64,000 bases of DNA. Source: Micavibrio_B sp964399985 (GTDB taxonomy: Bacteria > Pseudomonadota > Alphaproteobacteria > Micavibrionales > Micavibrionaceae). Every line of letters starts with the position of its first letter. Within the stretch, counting starts at the first letter, position 1. The stretch is from contig CAYNRY010000001.1 of the NCBI GenBank assembly GCA_964399985.1, forward strand, positions 310,001 through 374,000, written 5' to 3'. This document shows, one piece after another, positions 1-9,349 of the stretch. Both the position numbers and the translations under genes were made by a program. Under the pieces are notes generated by a model. It was not told the origin of the DNA, searched no databases, and worked only from the letters and a program-made list of their open reading frames with translations.

Positions 1-401
1 TTTCCATTCGATCTTGTTGATTCAGCGAAGATAATCATTCTCTCTTTTGGTACGCCGTATTCTTCACTAAGCCGAGTTGTAAAGTAATCGACATAATCTT
101 TTAGGGTTATCGGTTTGGTTTTGTCATCATTTTCATCATGTTCCAGAATTAAAGCATGATGAAATGATGCATTGTGAGTATGCCCAAGAGTATTGCGCGC
201 AAATTCGCTGCTAAGGGTGTCTTCTTGCTGCTCTTGCCATCCATCTTTATAAAGATTGAACTCTATTCGATTACAGGGTTTATCAAGAGGAAGTTCTTTG
301 ATCTGCTCAAACGCATAAATTTCTGATTGAGTTGTGTTCGCCTCGGCAAGCGTGTAATTATTATGACGCGATAAGTCGCAAAAGCTTAAAGATAGACGCA
401 T
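1..401 (-). CDS. Hypothetical protein, 3' end outside window
   Basis: An open frame runs from an ATG at 401 (minus strand) to the window edge without a stop, about 133 codons. The product starts MRLSLSFCDLSRHNNYTLAE, has no signal peptide or membrane segment, and is rich in charged residues with a His-rich stretch near residue 75-90. I do not recognise the family. It is divergent from the thioredoxin/NHL gene, with about 70 bp between the two starts that must hold both promoters. The AT-rich composition is lower in GC than the housekeeping genes that follow. Confidence 0.6.
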   Translation of the reverse strand, partial: MRLSLSFCDLSRHNNYTLAEANTTQSEIYAFEQIKELPLDKPCNRIEFNLYKDGWQEQQEDTLSSEFARNTLGHTHNASFHHALILEHDENDDKTKPITLKDYVDYFTTRLSEEYGVPKERMIIFAESTRSNG

Positions 402-471
402 ATTATTTTTTTCCTAACGGAGCATAGATTACTATACTTCTTTAATTATGTCAATAATTGAGACCAAGGCC

Positions 472-1902
472 ATGAATCATATATTCCTGACTTTTTTAGC
501 TTTATTTCTTTTAGCCGGTTCAGTTCAGGCTCAGGATAAAATCTCGCCCGTTCAATTAATGACAGTTGAAAAAACCAAATGGCTTAATACGACACGGCCA
601 TTGGTTCAGGCAGATTTTCAAGGTAAGGCCGTTCTGCTTGATTTTTGGACCTATGGCTGCGTCAACTGCATGCAGATTATTCCCGATCTCGATTACCTTG
701 AAGAAAAATTCGGCAACAAGCTTTTGATCGTCGGCGTTCATTCCGCCAAGTTTGAAGGCGAGTCGGGAAATTCCCGTATATTATTCGCGGCCAAACGCTT
801 CGGCCTGCGGCATCCGGTTTATAACGACGCCGATTTTGCGATCTGGAATTCCTATGGCGTAAAAGCATGGCCGACGCAAATCTTGCTGGGAACGGATGGC
901 AGGGAAATCGCCCGTTGGTCCGGCGAAGGCCATCGTAAGAAAATCGAAGCTGCTATCGCAGAGATAAAAACCACTTCAGATCAAGCCGCGCCTATCCTCA
1001 GACAGGAAAATAAAACGAATTTATTGTTTCCGGCACGCATAGAGGCACGGTCTGATGCTCTATACATTGCCGATTCAGGCCATAACCAGATCGTCGTGAC
1101 CGACCCCACAGGTCTGGGGATTGCGCGTGTCGGCTCCGGCTTGAAAGACGACAAGGATGGAAGCCTGACCTCTGCCAGTTTCAATGCACCGCGCGGTCTG
1201 GCCGTGCAGGATAAAAAGATTTATATAGCCGATACAGGCAGCCATAAAATCCGCGTCATCGATCTGTTACGCAAAAAAGTCGATACGCTGGCAGGTAATG
1301 GCAAGCGCGGCGGCCTTGGAAAACTGGCATCGCCTTGGGACGTTGAATTTATCGGCAAGGATAAACTCGCCATCGCCAATGCCGGCACGCACCAGATTTT
1401 ATTATACGATATAGAGGAAGATGAGCTGTCTGTCCTCGCCGGATCGGGCCGCGAAGATATTATCGACGGACCGGCTTTAAGCGCCGCTTTGGCGCAGCCA
1501 AGCGGTCTTTCGTATTACGATGGCGTACTGTATTTTGTCGATGCCGAAAGTTCGTCGCTTCGTCAATTAAAAGACGGACAGGTGACGACATTGATCGGTA
1601 CCGGACTTTTCGATTTCGGTTTTAAGGATGGAAAATATCCAGAAGCGAAATTACAGCATCCGCAAGGACTATATGCAGATCAGGACAAAATCTACATCGC
1701 CGATACCTATAATGACGCGGTTCGGATTTACGATCTTAAAACAGGCGAGCTGTCGACCCAGAAACTGGTTCAGCGCAAGCTGAACGAACCGGGTGATGTT
1801 TATAAACAAGGAATGGGTTTGTTCGTGGTGAATACTAATAATCATGAAATTGACAGGGCTGTCATCGGATCGCCGCTTTTGCAGGAAATAAGGGTTCGAT
1901 GA
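472..1902 (+). CDS. Periplasmic thioredoxin-like / NHL-repeat protein
   Basis: The product has a Sec signal peptide (about residues 1-20, ending SVQA), a thioredoxin-like domain with a CxxC site (CVNC, about residues 63-66, after the FWTYG strand) and then six NHL-type blades. Each blade carries a motif of the form P-x-G-L...-Y-I-A-D-T...I-R-V. The domain order is that of the NHLRC2 family. The likely role is a periplasmic redox or scaffold protein, but the substrate is unknown. I prefer the ATG at 472 to the one at 448 because it places the hydrophobic signal sequence directly at the N-terminus. Neighbours (glmM downstream after 80 bp) do not explain its job. Confidence 0.8.
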   Translation: MNHIFLTFLALFLLAGSVQAQDKISPVQLMTVEKTKWLNTTRPLVQADFQGKAVLLDFWTYGCVNCMQIIPDLDYLEEKFGNKLLIVGVHSAKFEGESGNSRILFAAKRFGLRHPVYNDADFAIWNSYGVKAWPTQILLGTDGREIARWSGEGHRKKIEAAIAEIKTTSDQAAPILRQENKTNLLFPARIEARSDALYIADSGHNQIVVTDPTGLGIARVGSGLKDDKDGSLTSASFNAPRGLAVQDKKIYIADTGSHKIRVIDLLRKKVDTLAGNGKRGGLGKLASPWDVEFIGKDKLAIANAGTHQILLYDIEEDELSVLAGSGREDIIDGPALSAALAQPSGLSYYDGVLYFVDAESSSLRQLKDGQVTTLIGTGLFDFGFKDGKYPEAKLQHPQGLYADQDKIYIADTYNDAVRIYDLKTGELSTQKLVQRKLNEPGDVYKQGMGLFVVNTNNHEIDRAVIGSPLLQEIRVR

Positions 1903-1982
1903 TCGGTTTTTAAGGCGATATTCCAGCCTATAAAAGCCCATAAATCATTGTTTTCATATCCAATTTAGGCCATATTCGGCCT

Positions 1983-3350
1983 ATGACCAGCAAGAAATAT
2001 TTCGGTACTGACGGTATCCGCGGCAAGGCAAACCAGCACCCTATGACGGCGGATGTAGCGCTGCGTGTTGCGATGGCGACCGCCCGCGTTTTAAAGCGCT
2101 CGGGAAATGAACATTCCATCAATCGTGCCGTGATCGGTAAAGATACCCGCCAGTCCTGTTACATGTTAGAGCAAGCCATGGCATCCGGATTTTTGGCGAT
2201 GGGCATGGATGTCATTTTGACCGGGCCTATCCCAACGCCGGGCATTGCCATGCTGGCGCGTTCCATGCGGGCCGATATCGGCGTCATGATTTCGGCCAGC
2301 CATAATCCTTATTACGATAACGGGATCAAATTATTTGCGGCGGACGGCTATAAGCTTGCCGACAATATTGAAATGCAGATTGAGGAATGGATCGACAATC
2401 CCGAATTGATGAGCGATCTGCCGGAACCTGAACATATGGGCAAGGCCAGCCGGATGGACGATGCCATCGGTCGTTATATTGAGGCCGTAAAAGCCTCTTT
2501 CCCTAAAGGCCAGACATTAAGCGGGCTAAAGATTGTTGTCGATTGCGCCCATGGCGCCGCTTACAAAGCCGCGCCACAAGCTTTGTGGGAGCTTGAAGCC
2601 GATGTTATTCCGATCGGCGTTCATCCGAATGGACAAAATATCAATCATGAGCGCGGCGCGACATCTATTGAGCGTTTGCAGGCGCGCGTTCAAGAGCATA
2701 AAGCCGATTTAGGCATTGCCTTCGATGGTGATGCGGATCGCTTGATTTTAGTCGATGAAAAAAGCCAGAAAGTTGACGGTGATCAATTGCTGGCACTTTT
2801 AGCGCTGCATTTGAAATCACAAGGTCTTTTAAAACATGACACGGTCGTTTCGACGGTCATGTCGAATCTCGGTTTCGAGAATTACTTAAAGGATAAAGGC
2901 ATAACCCTTGTCCGCGCGGCAGTCGGAGATCGCTACGTCGTCGAAAAAATGCGCGAAGGCGGGTTTAATCTCGGCGGAGAGCAATCGGGACATATAGTTC
3001 TATCCGATTACGGCACGACCGGGGATGGCTTACTGGCGGCGCTGCATGTACTATCAATCATTAAGAATGCCGCTTGCAAGGCAAGCGAATGCACGCGTGT
3101 GTTCGAACCCTTGCCGCAAATTTTGAAAAATGTTCGTTTTGAAAAGGGTCAGAAACCTTTGCAGGATGAAACGGTCAAGGCGGCGATTGAAAAAGCTGAA
3201 TTGTCGCTTGCCAAAAATGGCCGCGTGCTTGTTCGGGCCAGCGGGACCGAGCCGTTGATCCGTATCATGGCCGAAGGCAAAGATCATGCCTTGGTTGAAA
3301 GCGTTGTCGATGACTTATGCGATGTCATTAAAATCGCGACGTCAAAATAA
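1983..3350 (+). CDS. glmM: Phosphoglucosamine mutase
   Basis: This 455-residue protein of normal GlmM length interconverts glucosamine-6-phosphate and glucosamine-1-phosphate, feeding UDP-GlcNAc for peptidoglycan and LPS. The N-terminal FGTDGIRG signature is present, the phosphoserine loop is ISASHNPYYDNG (catalytic Ser about residue 106), the metal loop is FDGDADR (about residues 245-251), and the C-terminal phosphate-binding loop reads RASGTEPLIR. No strong ribosome site is visible before the ATG. The next gene thiD begins 10 bp after the stop with a good AAGGGGA site, so the genes are probably co-transcribed. Confidence 0.97.
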   Translation: MTSKKYFGTDGIRGKANQHPMTADVALRVAMATARVLKRSGNEHSINRAVIGKDTRQSCYMLEQAMASGFLAMGMDVILTGPIPTPGIAMLARSMRADIGVMISASHNPYYDNGIKLFAADGYKLADNIEMQIEEWIDNPELMSDLPEPEHMGKASRMDDAIGRYIEAVKASFPKGQTLSGLKIVVDCAHGAAYKAAPQALWELEADVIPIGVHPNGQNINHERGATSIERLQARVQEHKADLGIAFDGDADRLILVDEKSQKVDGDQLLALLALHLKSQGLLKHDTVVSTVMSNLGFENYLKDKGITLVRAAVGDRYVVEKMREGGFNLGGEQSGHIVLSDYGTTGDGLLAALHVLSIIKNAACKASECTRVFEPLPQILKNVRFEKGQKPLQDETVKAAIEKAELSLAKNGRVLVRASGTEPLIRIMAEGKDHALVESVVDDLCDVIKIATSK

Positions 3351-3360
3351 GGGGAAGTAA

Positions 3361-4170
3361 ATGTTGTCACAGGTTTTATGCGTCGGAATGTCGGACTCGT
3401 CCGCCGGAACCGGAATTCAGGCTGATATTAAAACCATTCAGGCACTCGGCGGTTATGCTGCAACGGTTTTAACCTCCGTTTGCGTACAAAATACGACCAA
3501 TGTTTTTGATATGTATCCCATTCCTGCCGACATTGTTTCGGCGCAATTGAAAGCAGTGATGGATGATTTTAGTCCCGATGTCATGAAGCTTGGCATGTTG
3601 GGATCCGAAGCGACAATCAATGCTGTCGGTGATTTTATCGAAGCACACAATACCAGCAAAGAAATAAAACTGGTTGTCGATCCGGTCATGATCGGGCGGA
3701 TCGGGAAAATGCTAATGGATAAACCGGCGCGGGATGCTCTAAAACGCCGTTTGCTTATTCATGCGGAAGTGATCACGCCTAATATCCGCGAGGCGGAAGA
3801 GTTAACTGGCCTGACGATTAAAGATATCGATGCTATGAAACACGCGGCGGAGATGCTGATGACCCTCGGCTGCAAGTCAGTAGTCGTTAAAGGCGGCTCT
3901 CTCTCAGCAGATAAGATTTATAATGTCTATTTTGACGATCAGGGCGCGGAAGTTTTCGAACGTCCAAGATTTGACAGTAAGGCAACGCATGGTGCAGGCA
4001 CAACGCTTTCTTCCGCCATTGCGGCAGGTATAGCGGATGGCAAAACACCTAAAGAATCTTTTCTGATCGCTCAGGATTTCCTGATGGAGGCTATTCGTTC
4101 GGCCTCTGCCATTGGCGCTGGTTACGGGCCGCTCAACCATGGTTTTGCTTTAAGAGAAAAAAATGTCTGA
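3361..4170 (+). CDS. thiD: Hydroxymethylpyrimidine/phosphomethylpyrimidine kinase (ThiD family)
   Basis: This 269-residue ribokinase-fold protein of ThiD length carries the N-terminal DSSAGTGIQADIKT signature and the VVDPVMIGRIG segment expected of HMP/HMP-P kinase in thiamine synthesis. It has a good AAGGGGA ribosome site and overlaps hisZ by 8 bp, so translation is probably coupled. In the C-terminal anion-hole loop the usual GTGC is GAGT here (residues 211-214, codons 3991-4002). The family's catalytic Cys is therefore Thr. It may still be ThiD with altered chemistry, or a paralogous kinase of the PfkB/ThiD group. Confidence 0.85.
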   Translation: MLSQVLCVGMSDSSAGTGIQADIKTIQALGGYAATVLTSVCVQNTTNVFDMYPIPADIVSAQLKAVMDDFSPDVMKLGMLGSEATINAVGDFIEAHNTSKEIKLVVDPVMIGRIGKMLMDKPARDALKRRLLIHAEVITPNIREAEELTGLTIKDIDAMKHAAEMLMTLGCKSVVVKGGSLSADKIYNVYFDDQGAEVFERPRFDSKATHGAGTTLSSAIAAGIADGKTPKESFLIAQDFLMEAIRSASAIGAGYGPLNHGFALREKNV

Positions 4171-5299
4171 TAGTAACGCTCTTCTCCCAAACGGCATGAT
4201 GGATCATATGCCGGACGATGCCGAGCGCGAAGCGGCGTCTTGTGAAAAACTACGCGGTATTTTTGCGCGTTTTGGCTATCGCCTGGTCAATCCGCCCATG
4301 CTGGAATTTGAAGAAACTTTGCTGGCAGAGGGGGCAGGGCAGGCGCTGTCTACCAATACGTTTCGGCTGATGGACCCTGTTTCGCAGCGCATGATGGCTT
4401 TTCGGTCCGATACCACGGCGCAAATCGCGCGCATCACGTCGTCGCGTTTAAAAGATGCGGTGCGGCCTTTGCGCCTTGCCTATATTACTGATGTTTTGAG
4501 AATTCGTTCGACGCAACTTCGGCCTGAGCGCCAGTTCCGCCAAGCAGGCTGTGAGATTGTCGGACCGTTAGCCGGAGCGGCTACGGAAATTGCTTTAATG
4601 GCTTTAATCTCCCTGCAAGAATGCGGTGTTAAAAATATCTCGATTGATTTTACAGCGCCTGAAATTTTAAAAGCCCTTTCGGCTGGATCAAATCAGGATG
4701 AAATTATAAAAGCCTGCCAGAGGCGCGATCGTGCCGCGTTTTCAAAACTCGGTAATACGGGTAAAACATTGATGGCCCTTGACGATATTTCAGGTCCGGC
4801 AAGTGAATTCATATCAAAAAAGAAAAATTTAAAACTGCCTCAATCTATATCGAAAATTCTCGATCAGCTTGAAAGTGTTATCAAAGATTTGCAAAAAGCG
4901 CTTAAAGTTTACGGGATTGATAAGGAAATAACGATCACAGTTGATCCGCTGGAGGCGAGGGGATTTGAATACCAGTCATTTCCTTGCTTTACGCTGTTCG
5001 CCAAGGGCATACGCGGTGAACTGGGAAGGGGTGGTTCCTACATGTCCCAATTCGGGCAGCAAAAAGAAACAGCCTGTGGTTTCACTTTATATATGGATAG
5101 CGTTTTGCGTGCTTTACCAAAGAAAAACAGGAAGAAAATGATCGCGGTAAGCGAAACTGTCAGATGGGACGAAATTCTAGGTTTGCAGGAAAAGGGCTGG
5201 AGCGTTATACGGTCTTCAGCGGTAAATTTTAAAAAGAAAAACTTCGTGTCCTATGTGACGCATATTTATCAAAACGGAAAAACGGAAGAAATAAAATGA
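4163..5299 (+). CDS. hisZ: ATP phosphoribosyltransferase regulatory subunit
   Basis: This 378-residue HisRS-like protein lacks the anticodon-binding domain, as HisZ does. It activates the short-form HisG in the first step of histidine synthesis. The N-terminus reads LLPNGMMDHMPDDAE, followed by class-II-synthetase-like motifs (FRSDTTAQIARI, ERQFRQAGCEIVG) and a late ELGRGGSYMSQFG segment. It starts inside thiD (8 bp overlap) and its stop overlaps the purA start (ATGA, 4 bp). No hisG is present in the window, so the partner must be encoded elsewhere. Confidence 0.9.
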   Translation: MSDSNALLPNGMMDHMPDDAEREAASCEKLRGIFARFGYRLVNPPMLEFEETLLAEGAGQALSTNTFRLMDPVSQRMMAFRSDTTAQIARITSSRLKDAVRPLRLAYITDVLRIRSTQLRPERQFRQAGCEIVGPLAGAATEIALMALISLQECGVKNISIDFTAPEILKALSAGSNQDEIIKACQRRDRAAFSKLGNTGKTLMALDDISGPASEFISKKKNLKLPQSISKILDQLESVIKDLQKALKVYGIDKEITITVDPLEARGFEYQSFPCFTLFAKGIRGELGRGGSYMSQFGQQKETACGFTLYMDSVLRALPKKNRKKMIAVSETVRWDEILGLQEKGWSVIRSSAVNFKKKNFVSYVTHIYQNGKTEEIK

Positions 5300-6588
5300 C
5301 GAATGTTGCTGTAGTTGGATCTCAATGGGGAGATGAAGGGAAAGGCAAGATCGTCGATTGGCTATCGAGCCGCGCCGATGTCGTCGTGCGCTTTCAGGGT
5401 GGGCATAATGCCGGCCATACACTTGTCATTGACGGTGTGGTTTATAAGCTTTCTCTGCTGCCATCTGGTATTGTTCGCAAAGGCAAGCTTTCCATTTTGG
5501 GCAACGGCGTCGTTATCGATCCATGGGCGTTGTTAAAAGAAATCGAAACGGTGCGCGCCAAGGGCGTCGAGATTACGCCGAAAAACCTGATGATTGCCGA
5601 GAACGCTCCGCTCATTCTGCCGGTTCATGGTGAGATCGATCGTGCCATGGAAATGGCGCGCGGCGATAAGAAAATCGGCACTACAGGCCGCGGGATTGGT
5701 CCTGCCTATCAGGATAAAGTGGCGCGCCGCGCCATCCGCGTATGCGATCTGAAACATCCGGAGTTGGTGCGCGAAAAGCTTGAAGCTTTGATGACGTATC
5801 ACAATGCGCTGATCCGCGGTTTCGGCTGGGACGAGATTAACGTCGATCATACCTATGACGAACTAATGAAAATCGCGCCGGAAGTCTTGCCCTATGCAGG
5901 TGTTGTCTGGAAACGTCTCGACGAGGCGAAGTACAAAGGCGAGAAAGTCTTGTTCGAAGGCGCGCAAGGACATTTGCTTGATGTCGATCACGGGACTTAC
6001 CCGTATGTAACATCGTCGAATATAGTCGCCGCACAAGCGGCAGTGGGCTCGGGTGTCGGCCCGAAATCGATCGGTTATGTGCTGGGCATTACAAAGGCCT
6101 ATACGACACGCGTTGGTATGGGGCCTTTTCCGACCGAACTCGACAATGAAATTGGCGAGCAGATCGGTCAAAAAGGCCATGAGTTTGGCACGGTGACAGG
6201 GCGCAAGCGACGCTGCGGCTGGTTCGATGCGGTGTTGGTACGCCAAGCGGTCAAAACCGGCGGGATTGATGGTATTGCCTTGACCAAGCTGGACGTTCTG
6301 GACGGTTTCGATGAGCTGAAAATATGCGTGGCTTATGAACTTGATGGCCAGCGTATCGATTATTTCCCAGCATCCCAGATCGATCAGGCGAATGTCGTGC
6401 CAATTTATGAAACGATTACCGGCTGGAAAGAAAGCACCTATGGGGCGCGCAGCTGGGCCGAATTGCCGGCGGAAGCGATTAAATACGTTAAACGCGTCGA
6501 AGAGCTGATTGAAACAACGGTCACGCTTTTGTCTACCAGCCCGGAACGTGATGACACTATTTTAGTTCAAAACCCGTTTTTTAGCTGA
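5296..6588 (+). CDS. purA: Adenylosuccinate synthetase
   Basis: The 430-residue full-length PurA carries out GTP-dependent condensation of IMP and aspartate in AMP synthesis. Diagnostic motifs are GSQWGDEGKGK near the N-terminus, the GGHNAGHT loop, GTTGRGIGPAYQDK, EGAQGHLLDVDHGTYPYVTS, and the VTGRKRRCGWFD loop. The start overlaps the hisZ stop by 4 bp, pairing histidine and purine genes in one transcript. No terminator is visible before the next gene, which begins 25-70 bp downstream. Confidence 0.98.
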   Translation: MTNVAVVGSQWGDEGKGKIVDWLSSRADVVVRFQGGHNAGHTLVIDGVVYKLSLLPSGIVRKGKLSILGNGVVIDPWALLKEIETVRAKGVEITPKNLMIAENAPLILPVHGEIDRAMEMARGDKKIGTTGRGIGPAYQDKVARRAIRVCDLKHPELVREKLEALMTYHNALIRGFGWDEINVDHTYDELMKIAPEVLPYAGVVWKRLDEAKYKGEKVLFEGAQGHLLDVDHGTYPYVTSSNIVAAQAAVGSGVGPKSIGYVLGITKAYTTRVGMGPFPTELDNEIGEQIGQKGHEFGTVTGRKRRCGWFDAVLVRQAVKTGGIDGIALTKLDVLDGFDELKICVAYELDGQRIDYFPASQIDQANVVPIYETITGWKESTYGARSWAELPAEAIKYVKRVEELIETTVTLLSTSPERDDTILVQNPFFS

Positions 6589-6612
6589 TTTAATCTTTCC
6601 TGATCTTATGTT

Positions 6613-8733
6613 ATGGTCGACAAAGCCGCATCACGCGGCCTTATCGTAATCAAATCCATGACAGAAGACTCTCAACTTCCTGAAACGCCTAAAGCCGAAC
6701 CCGTCGCGCCAAGCTCTGCTGTCGGTGCCGACCCGGTTTTGCTCAAAGGCGAGATAGAGATTTACCCTGACCAGCGTTTGCCTCATCTGGATCAGGGAAT
6801 GGTCAAGGCTTATGCGGCGACCGGACGCGCCAAAGAAAAAGCATATGCGCTTTTAGTTGAAAAAGCGCTGGTGCCTCAGATCCACGCGTCTTCCAAATAT
6901 ATGACATTGAACAACCCATCGCTGCCAAAATTGATGGCAACGGGAGTGGTGTATTGGACACCGGAAAAGCAACAAAGATATGTTTTCGTTTATGAGAATA
7001 AACTAGGTCTTCCCTTCGCCAATCCATCTAATTTTATGGCGATGGGATTGAAGGCGGATAACGTCCTGCATCATTTCGTTAAAAAAATGGTGCCACTTCT
7101 CAAAAATTTTCGCGATATGGATTTCGTTCATGGCAATATTCGCGTAACCAATCTTTTTACCGGTGGCGGCAACGGGTTTGAAAAAATCATGCTGGGCGAA
7201 TGTCTCGCCACCCCGCCAGCCTTTCTCTATTCTCCGATTTATGAGCCGATCGAACGCGCGGCCGCGCAGCCTTTAGGACGTGGTGTACCTGATTATACAG
7301 ATGATTTGTATTCATTTGGGGCAATGCTGGCCATTATGATACGCACCTCAGACCCGATGTCAGGCTGGTCCGATGAAAGTATTACAGAATATAAGATCGA
7401 ACATGGCAGCTATCAGGCGCTGACAGGCAAGGAGAGGTTTTCAGGATCGATCTTGGAACTACTACGCGGTCTTTTAATCGATGATATCAAACAGCGCTGG
7501 ACCATCGACGATATTGTCACTTGGCTAGATGGGCAGCGTGTCAGCCCGAAACAAGCTGGTCCGGTCAAACCGAAAGCCGCACGGCCGATCGAGTTTTTTG
7601 GAGATAAATATTTAAGGCCGAATATTCTTTCTCTTAACCTGAACAGAAATCCGGGCGAAGTCGTCCGCATTAATGACAACGGGGAGTTAAAGCTTTGGCT
7701 GAACAGATCCATTCAGGACAAGAAACTGGAAGAAAATGCCGAACATGCTGCCAACGCAGCCAAGGAACTGGGAGTATTGGGCGAAGCCTATCCTGAAAGA
7801 ATGGCAGGCTTCATGTCGGCTGTGCTTGGACCAGGACTGCCTATTTTCTACAGAAGCTTTAAATTCAATCCGGAAGCTTTCGGACGAATGCTGGCCGACG
7901 CCTACGTAACTAAAAAGGAATTGGCGCATTTTGCAGAAATTTTGCAGACATCCTTGATCAGTTTCTGGGCTTTGATGAATGATGCGCTTACGCCTCAAGC
8001 GGCGGAAATCGTATCCAAATTCGATATATGCAAAGGTTTCATGCGCCAACAGGGACAAGGCTACGGCTTGGAGCGGTGTTTATATTATCTTTGTCCTGAA
8101 GCGCCCTGTTTAAGCGATAAGCTTAAGAATTACTATGTGCGCACGCCGGAAGAATTGGCGCTGGCCTATGAACATCTGGCATCCAGGCCGGATCGACCGG
8201 AAGGCTTCTTCGATCGCCATGTGGTTGCTTTTCTATCGGTCAAAGACAAATCCGTTATTGATCCCTATATTCCGGATATAAATTCCTCGGATCCTGCCAG
8301 ATCGGCTTTAGCTGCGCTGCGTGTTTTATCCTCTATCCAAAGAAGAGGGAAGATGCAAAATCTTCCAGGCGTCGTGAACTGGATCGCAGAAAAAGTCGAC
8401 CCCCTGATTAACCGCTTCCATGACAGGGAACAGCGCGCAAAGTTGAAAGCGCATTTGCTCAAGATCAAAGACAAGGGCGATATTTCAGCCGTCGAGCAAA
8501 TGTTTGACAGTATACAGGCTTTGCAAGCAGACGAGCAGAACTTCAATCAGGCCAAATATAATTATAATTTTTTAAATCAGGAACATGCCAAACTGGAACA
8601 TGATCTCGCCAATGATCCAAAATTTGGCCATTCGACAGGCCAAAGCACATCTGCCTTGATCTCCGGAATCGTTGCGACTTGTATTATTGTGATCTATGTC
8701 TTTTATAAATTTACGACCAAAGCGGCGTTCTGA
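6613..8733 (+). CDS. Pseudokinase-like protein with C-terminal membrane anchor
   Basis: The 706-residue protein has a protein-kinase-like region at about residues 40-310. The catalytic loop reads HGNIRVTN instead of HRDLKxxN and the DFG position reads LGE, while the later DDLYSFGAMLA segment fits kinase subdomain IX. Catalysis is therefore unlikely. The following 370 residues are helical and unrecognised, and a single hydrophobic segment (about residues 680-700) sits at the C-terminus. An ATG at 6658 is an alternative start because neither site has a clear ribosome site. It is followed after 2 bp by a small membrane protein gene, which suggests that the two products work together. Confidence 0.7.
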   Translation: MVDKAASRGLIVIKSMTEDSQLPETPKAEPVAPSSAVGADPVLLKGEIEIYPDQRLPHLDQGMVKAYAATGRAKEKAYALLVEKALVPQIHASSKYMTLNNPSLPKLMATGVVYWTPEKQQRYVFVYENKLGLPFANPSNFMAMGLKADNVLHHFVKKMVPLLKNFRDMDFVHGNIRVTNLFTGGGNGFEKIMLGECLATPPAFLYSPIYEPIERAAAQPLGRGVPDYTDDLYSFGAMLAIMIRTSDPMSGWSDESITEYKIEHGSYQALTGKERFSGSILELLRGLLIDDIKQRWTIDDIVTWLDGQRVSPKQAGPVKPKAARPIEFFGDKYLRPNILSLNLNRNPGEVVRINDNGELKLWLNRSIQDKKLEENAEHAANAAKELGVLGEAYPERMAGFMSAVLGPGLPIFYRSFKFNPEAFGRMLADAYVTKKELAHFAEILQTSLISFWALMNDALTPQAAEIVSKFDICKGFMRQQGQGYGLERCLYYLCPEAPCLSDKLKNYYVRTPEELALAYEHLASRPDRPEGFFDRHVVAFLSVKDKSVIDPYIPDINSSDPARSALAALRVLSSIQRRGKMQNLPGVVNWIAEKVDPLINRFHDREQRAKLKAHLLKIKDKGDISAVEQMFDSIQALQADEQNFNQAKYNYNFLNQEHAKLEHDLANDPKFGHSTGQSTSALISGIVATCIIVIYVFYKFTTKAAF

Positions 8734-8735
8734 TC

Positions 8736-9224
8736 ATGGCAAAGAAAAAAAAGAAAGGTAACAGAAAGATCAGTCTTCAGGAAAGAATCCTCCTGATTGC
8801 TTTTTTCTTCACAGCACTTGTCTTTTATAAAGTCGCAATCATTCTTGTGGTTGGAATGTTGCCGACTATCGTTATCCGTTTTTTCGACAAAACACCGGAA
8901 CGTACCAAGGTTCTGACGATAGGATTCATGAATTTTGCGGGATGCTTCCCTTATTGTTTCCAGTTGTTTGCAAAAGGAATAGAAGCTTCCGCTTTGAGTG
9001 TTATCACGAACCCTTTAAACATTGTGATCATGTATTCAGGGGCGTTGGTTGGATATATCATTGAATGGGGCGTTGTCGGCTTCGTTGCAGGTATTATGGT
9101 CCAGAAAGGCAAGCAGCGTCTGATCGATATCAGGAAAATTCAGGAAAATCTGGTCAAAAAATGGGGGCCTGAAGTAACGGGAAATTCTGAAGACGATGAC
9201 TTCGTCCCTGAGGAAAGTAAATAA
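8736..9224 (+). CDS. Small membrane protein, function unknown
   Basis: The 162-residue protein begins with a Lys-rich cytoplasmic head (MAKKKKKGNRK) and has about three hydrophobic segments (about residues 17-45, 62-85 and 92-125) and an acidic C-terminal tail. I do not recognise the family. It starts 2 bp after the pseudokinase-like gene and is probably in the same operon. A hairpin followed by a T-run lies about 60 bp downstream and separates this operon from the pilus genes. Confidence 0.65.
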   Translation: MAKKKKKGNRKISLQERILLIAFFFTALVFYKVAIILVVGMLPTIVIRFFDKTPERTKVLTIGFMNFAGCFPYCFQLFAKGIEASALSVITNPLNIVIMYSGALVGYIIEWGVVGFVAGIMVQKGKQRLIDIRKIQENLVKKWGPEVTGNSEDDDFVPEESK

Positions 9225-9283
9225 AAAACAATTCTTCCTTAAGTATTTATTAGTCTCAAGAGCATAGGATTTAGGGTGGAGTG

Positions 9284-9307
9284 AAGCATGCTATGGCATG
9301 TTTTTTT
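9284..9307 (+). terminator. Probable Rho-independent terminator
   Basis: A short hairpin (CATGC / GCATG, four-base loop, extendable by A-T pairs) is followed by seven T. It lies after the small membrane protein gene and before tadE. The stem is short, so strength is uncertain. Confidence 0.55.
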
Positions 9308-9349
9308 ATGCCCGGATTTTAGATCTAACTTGAAGAAAATAAGGATAAA

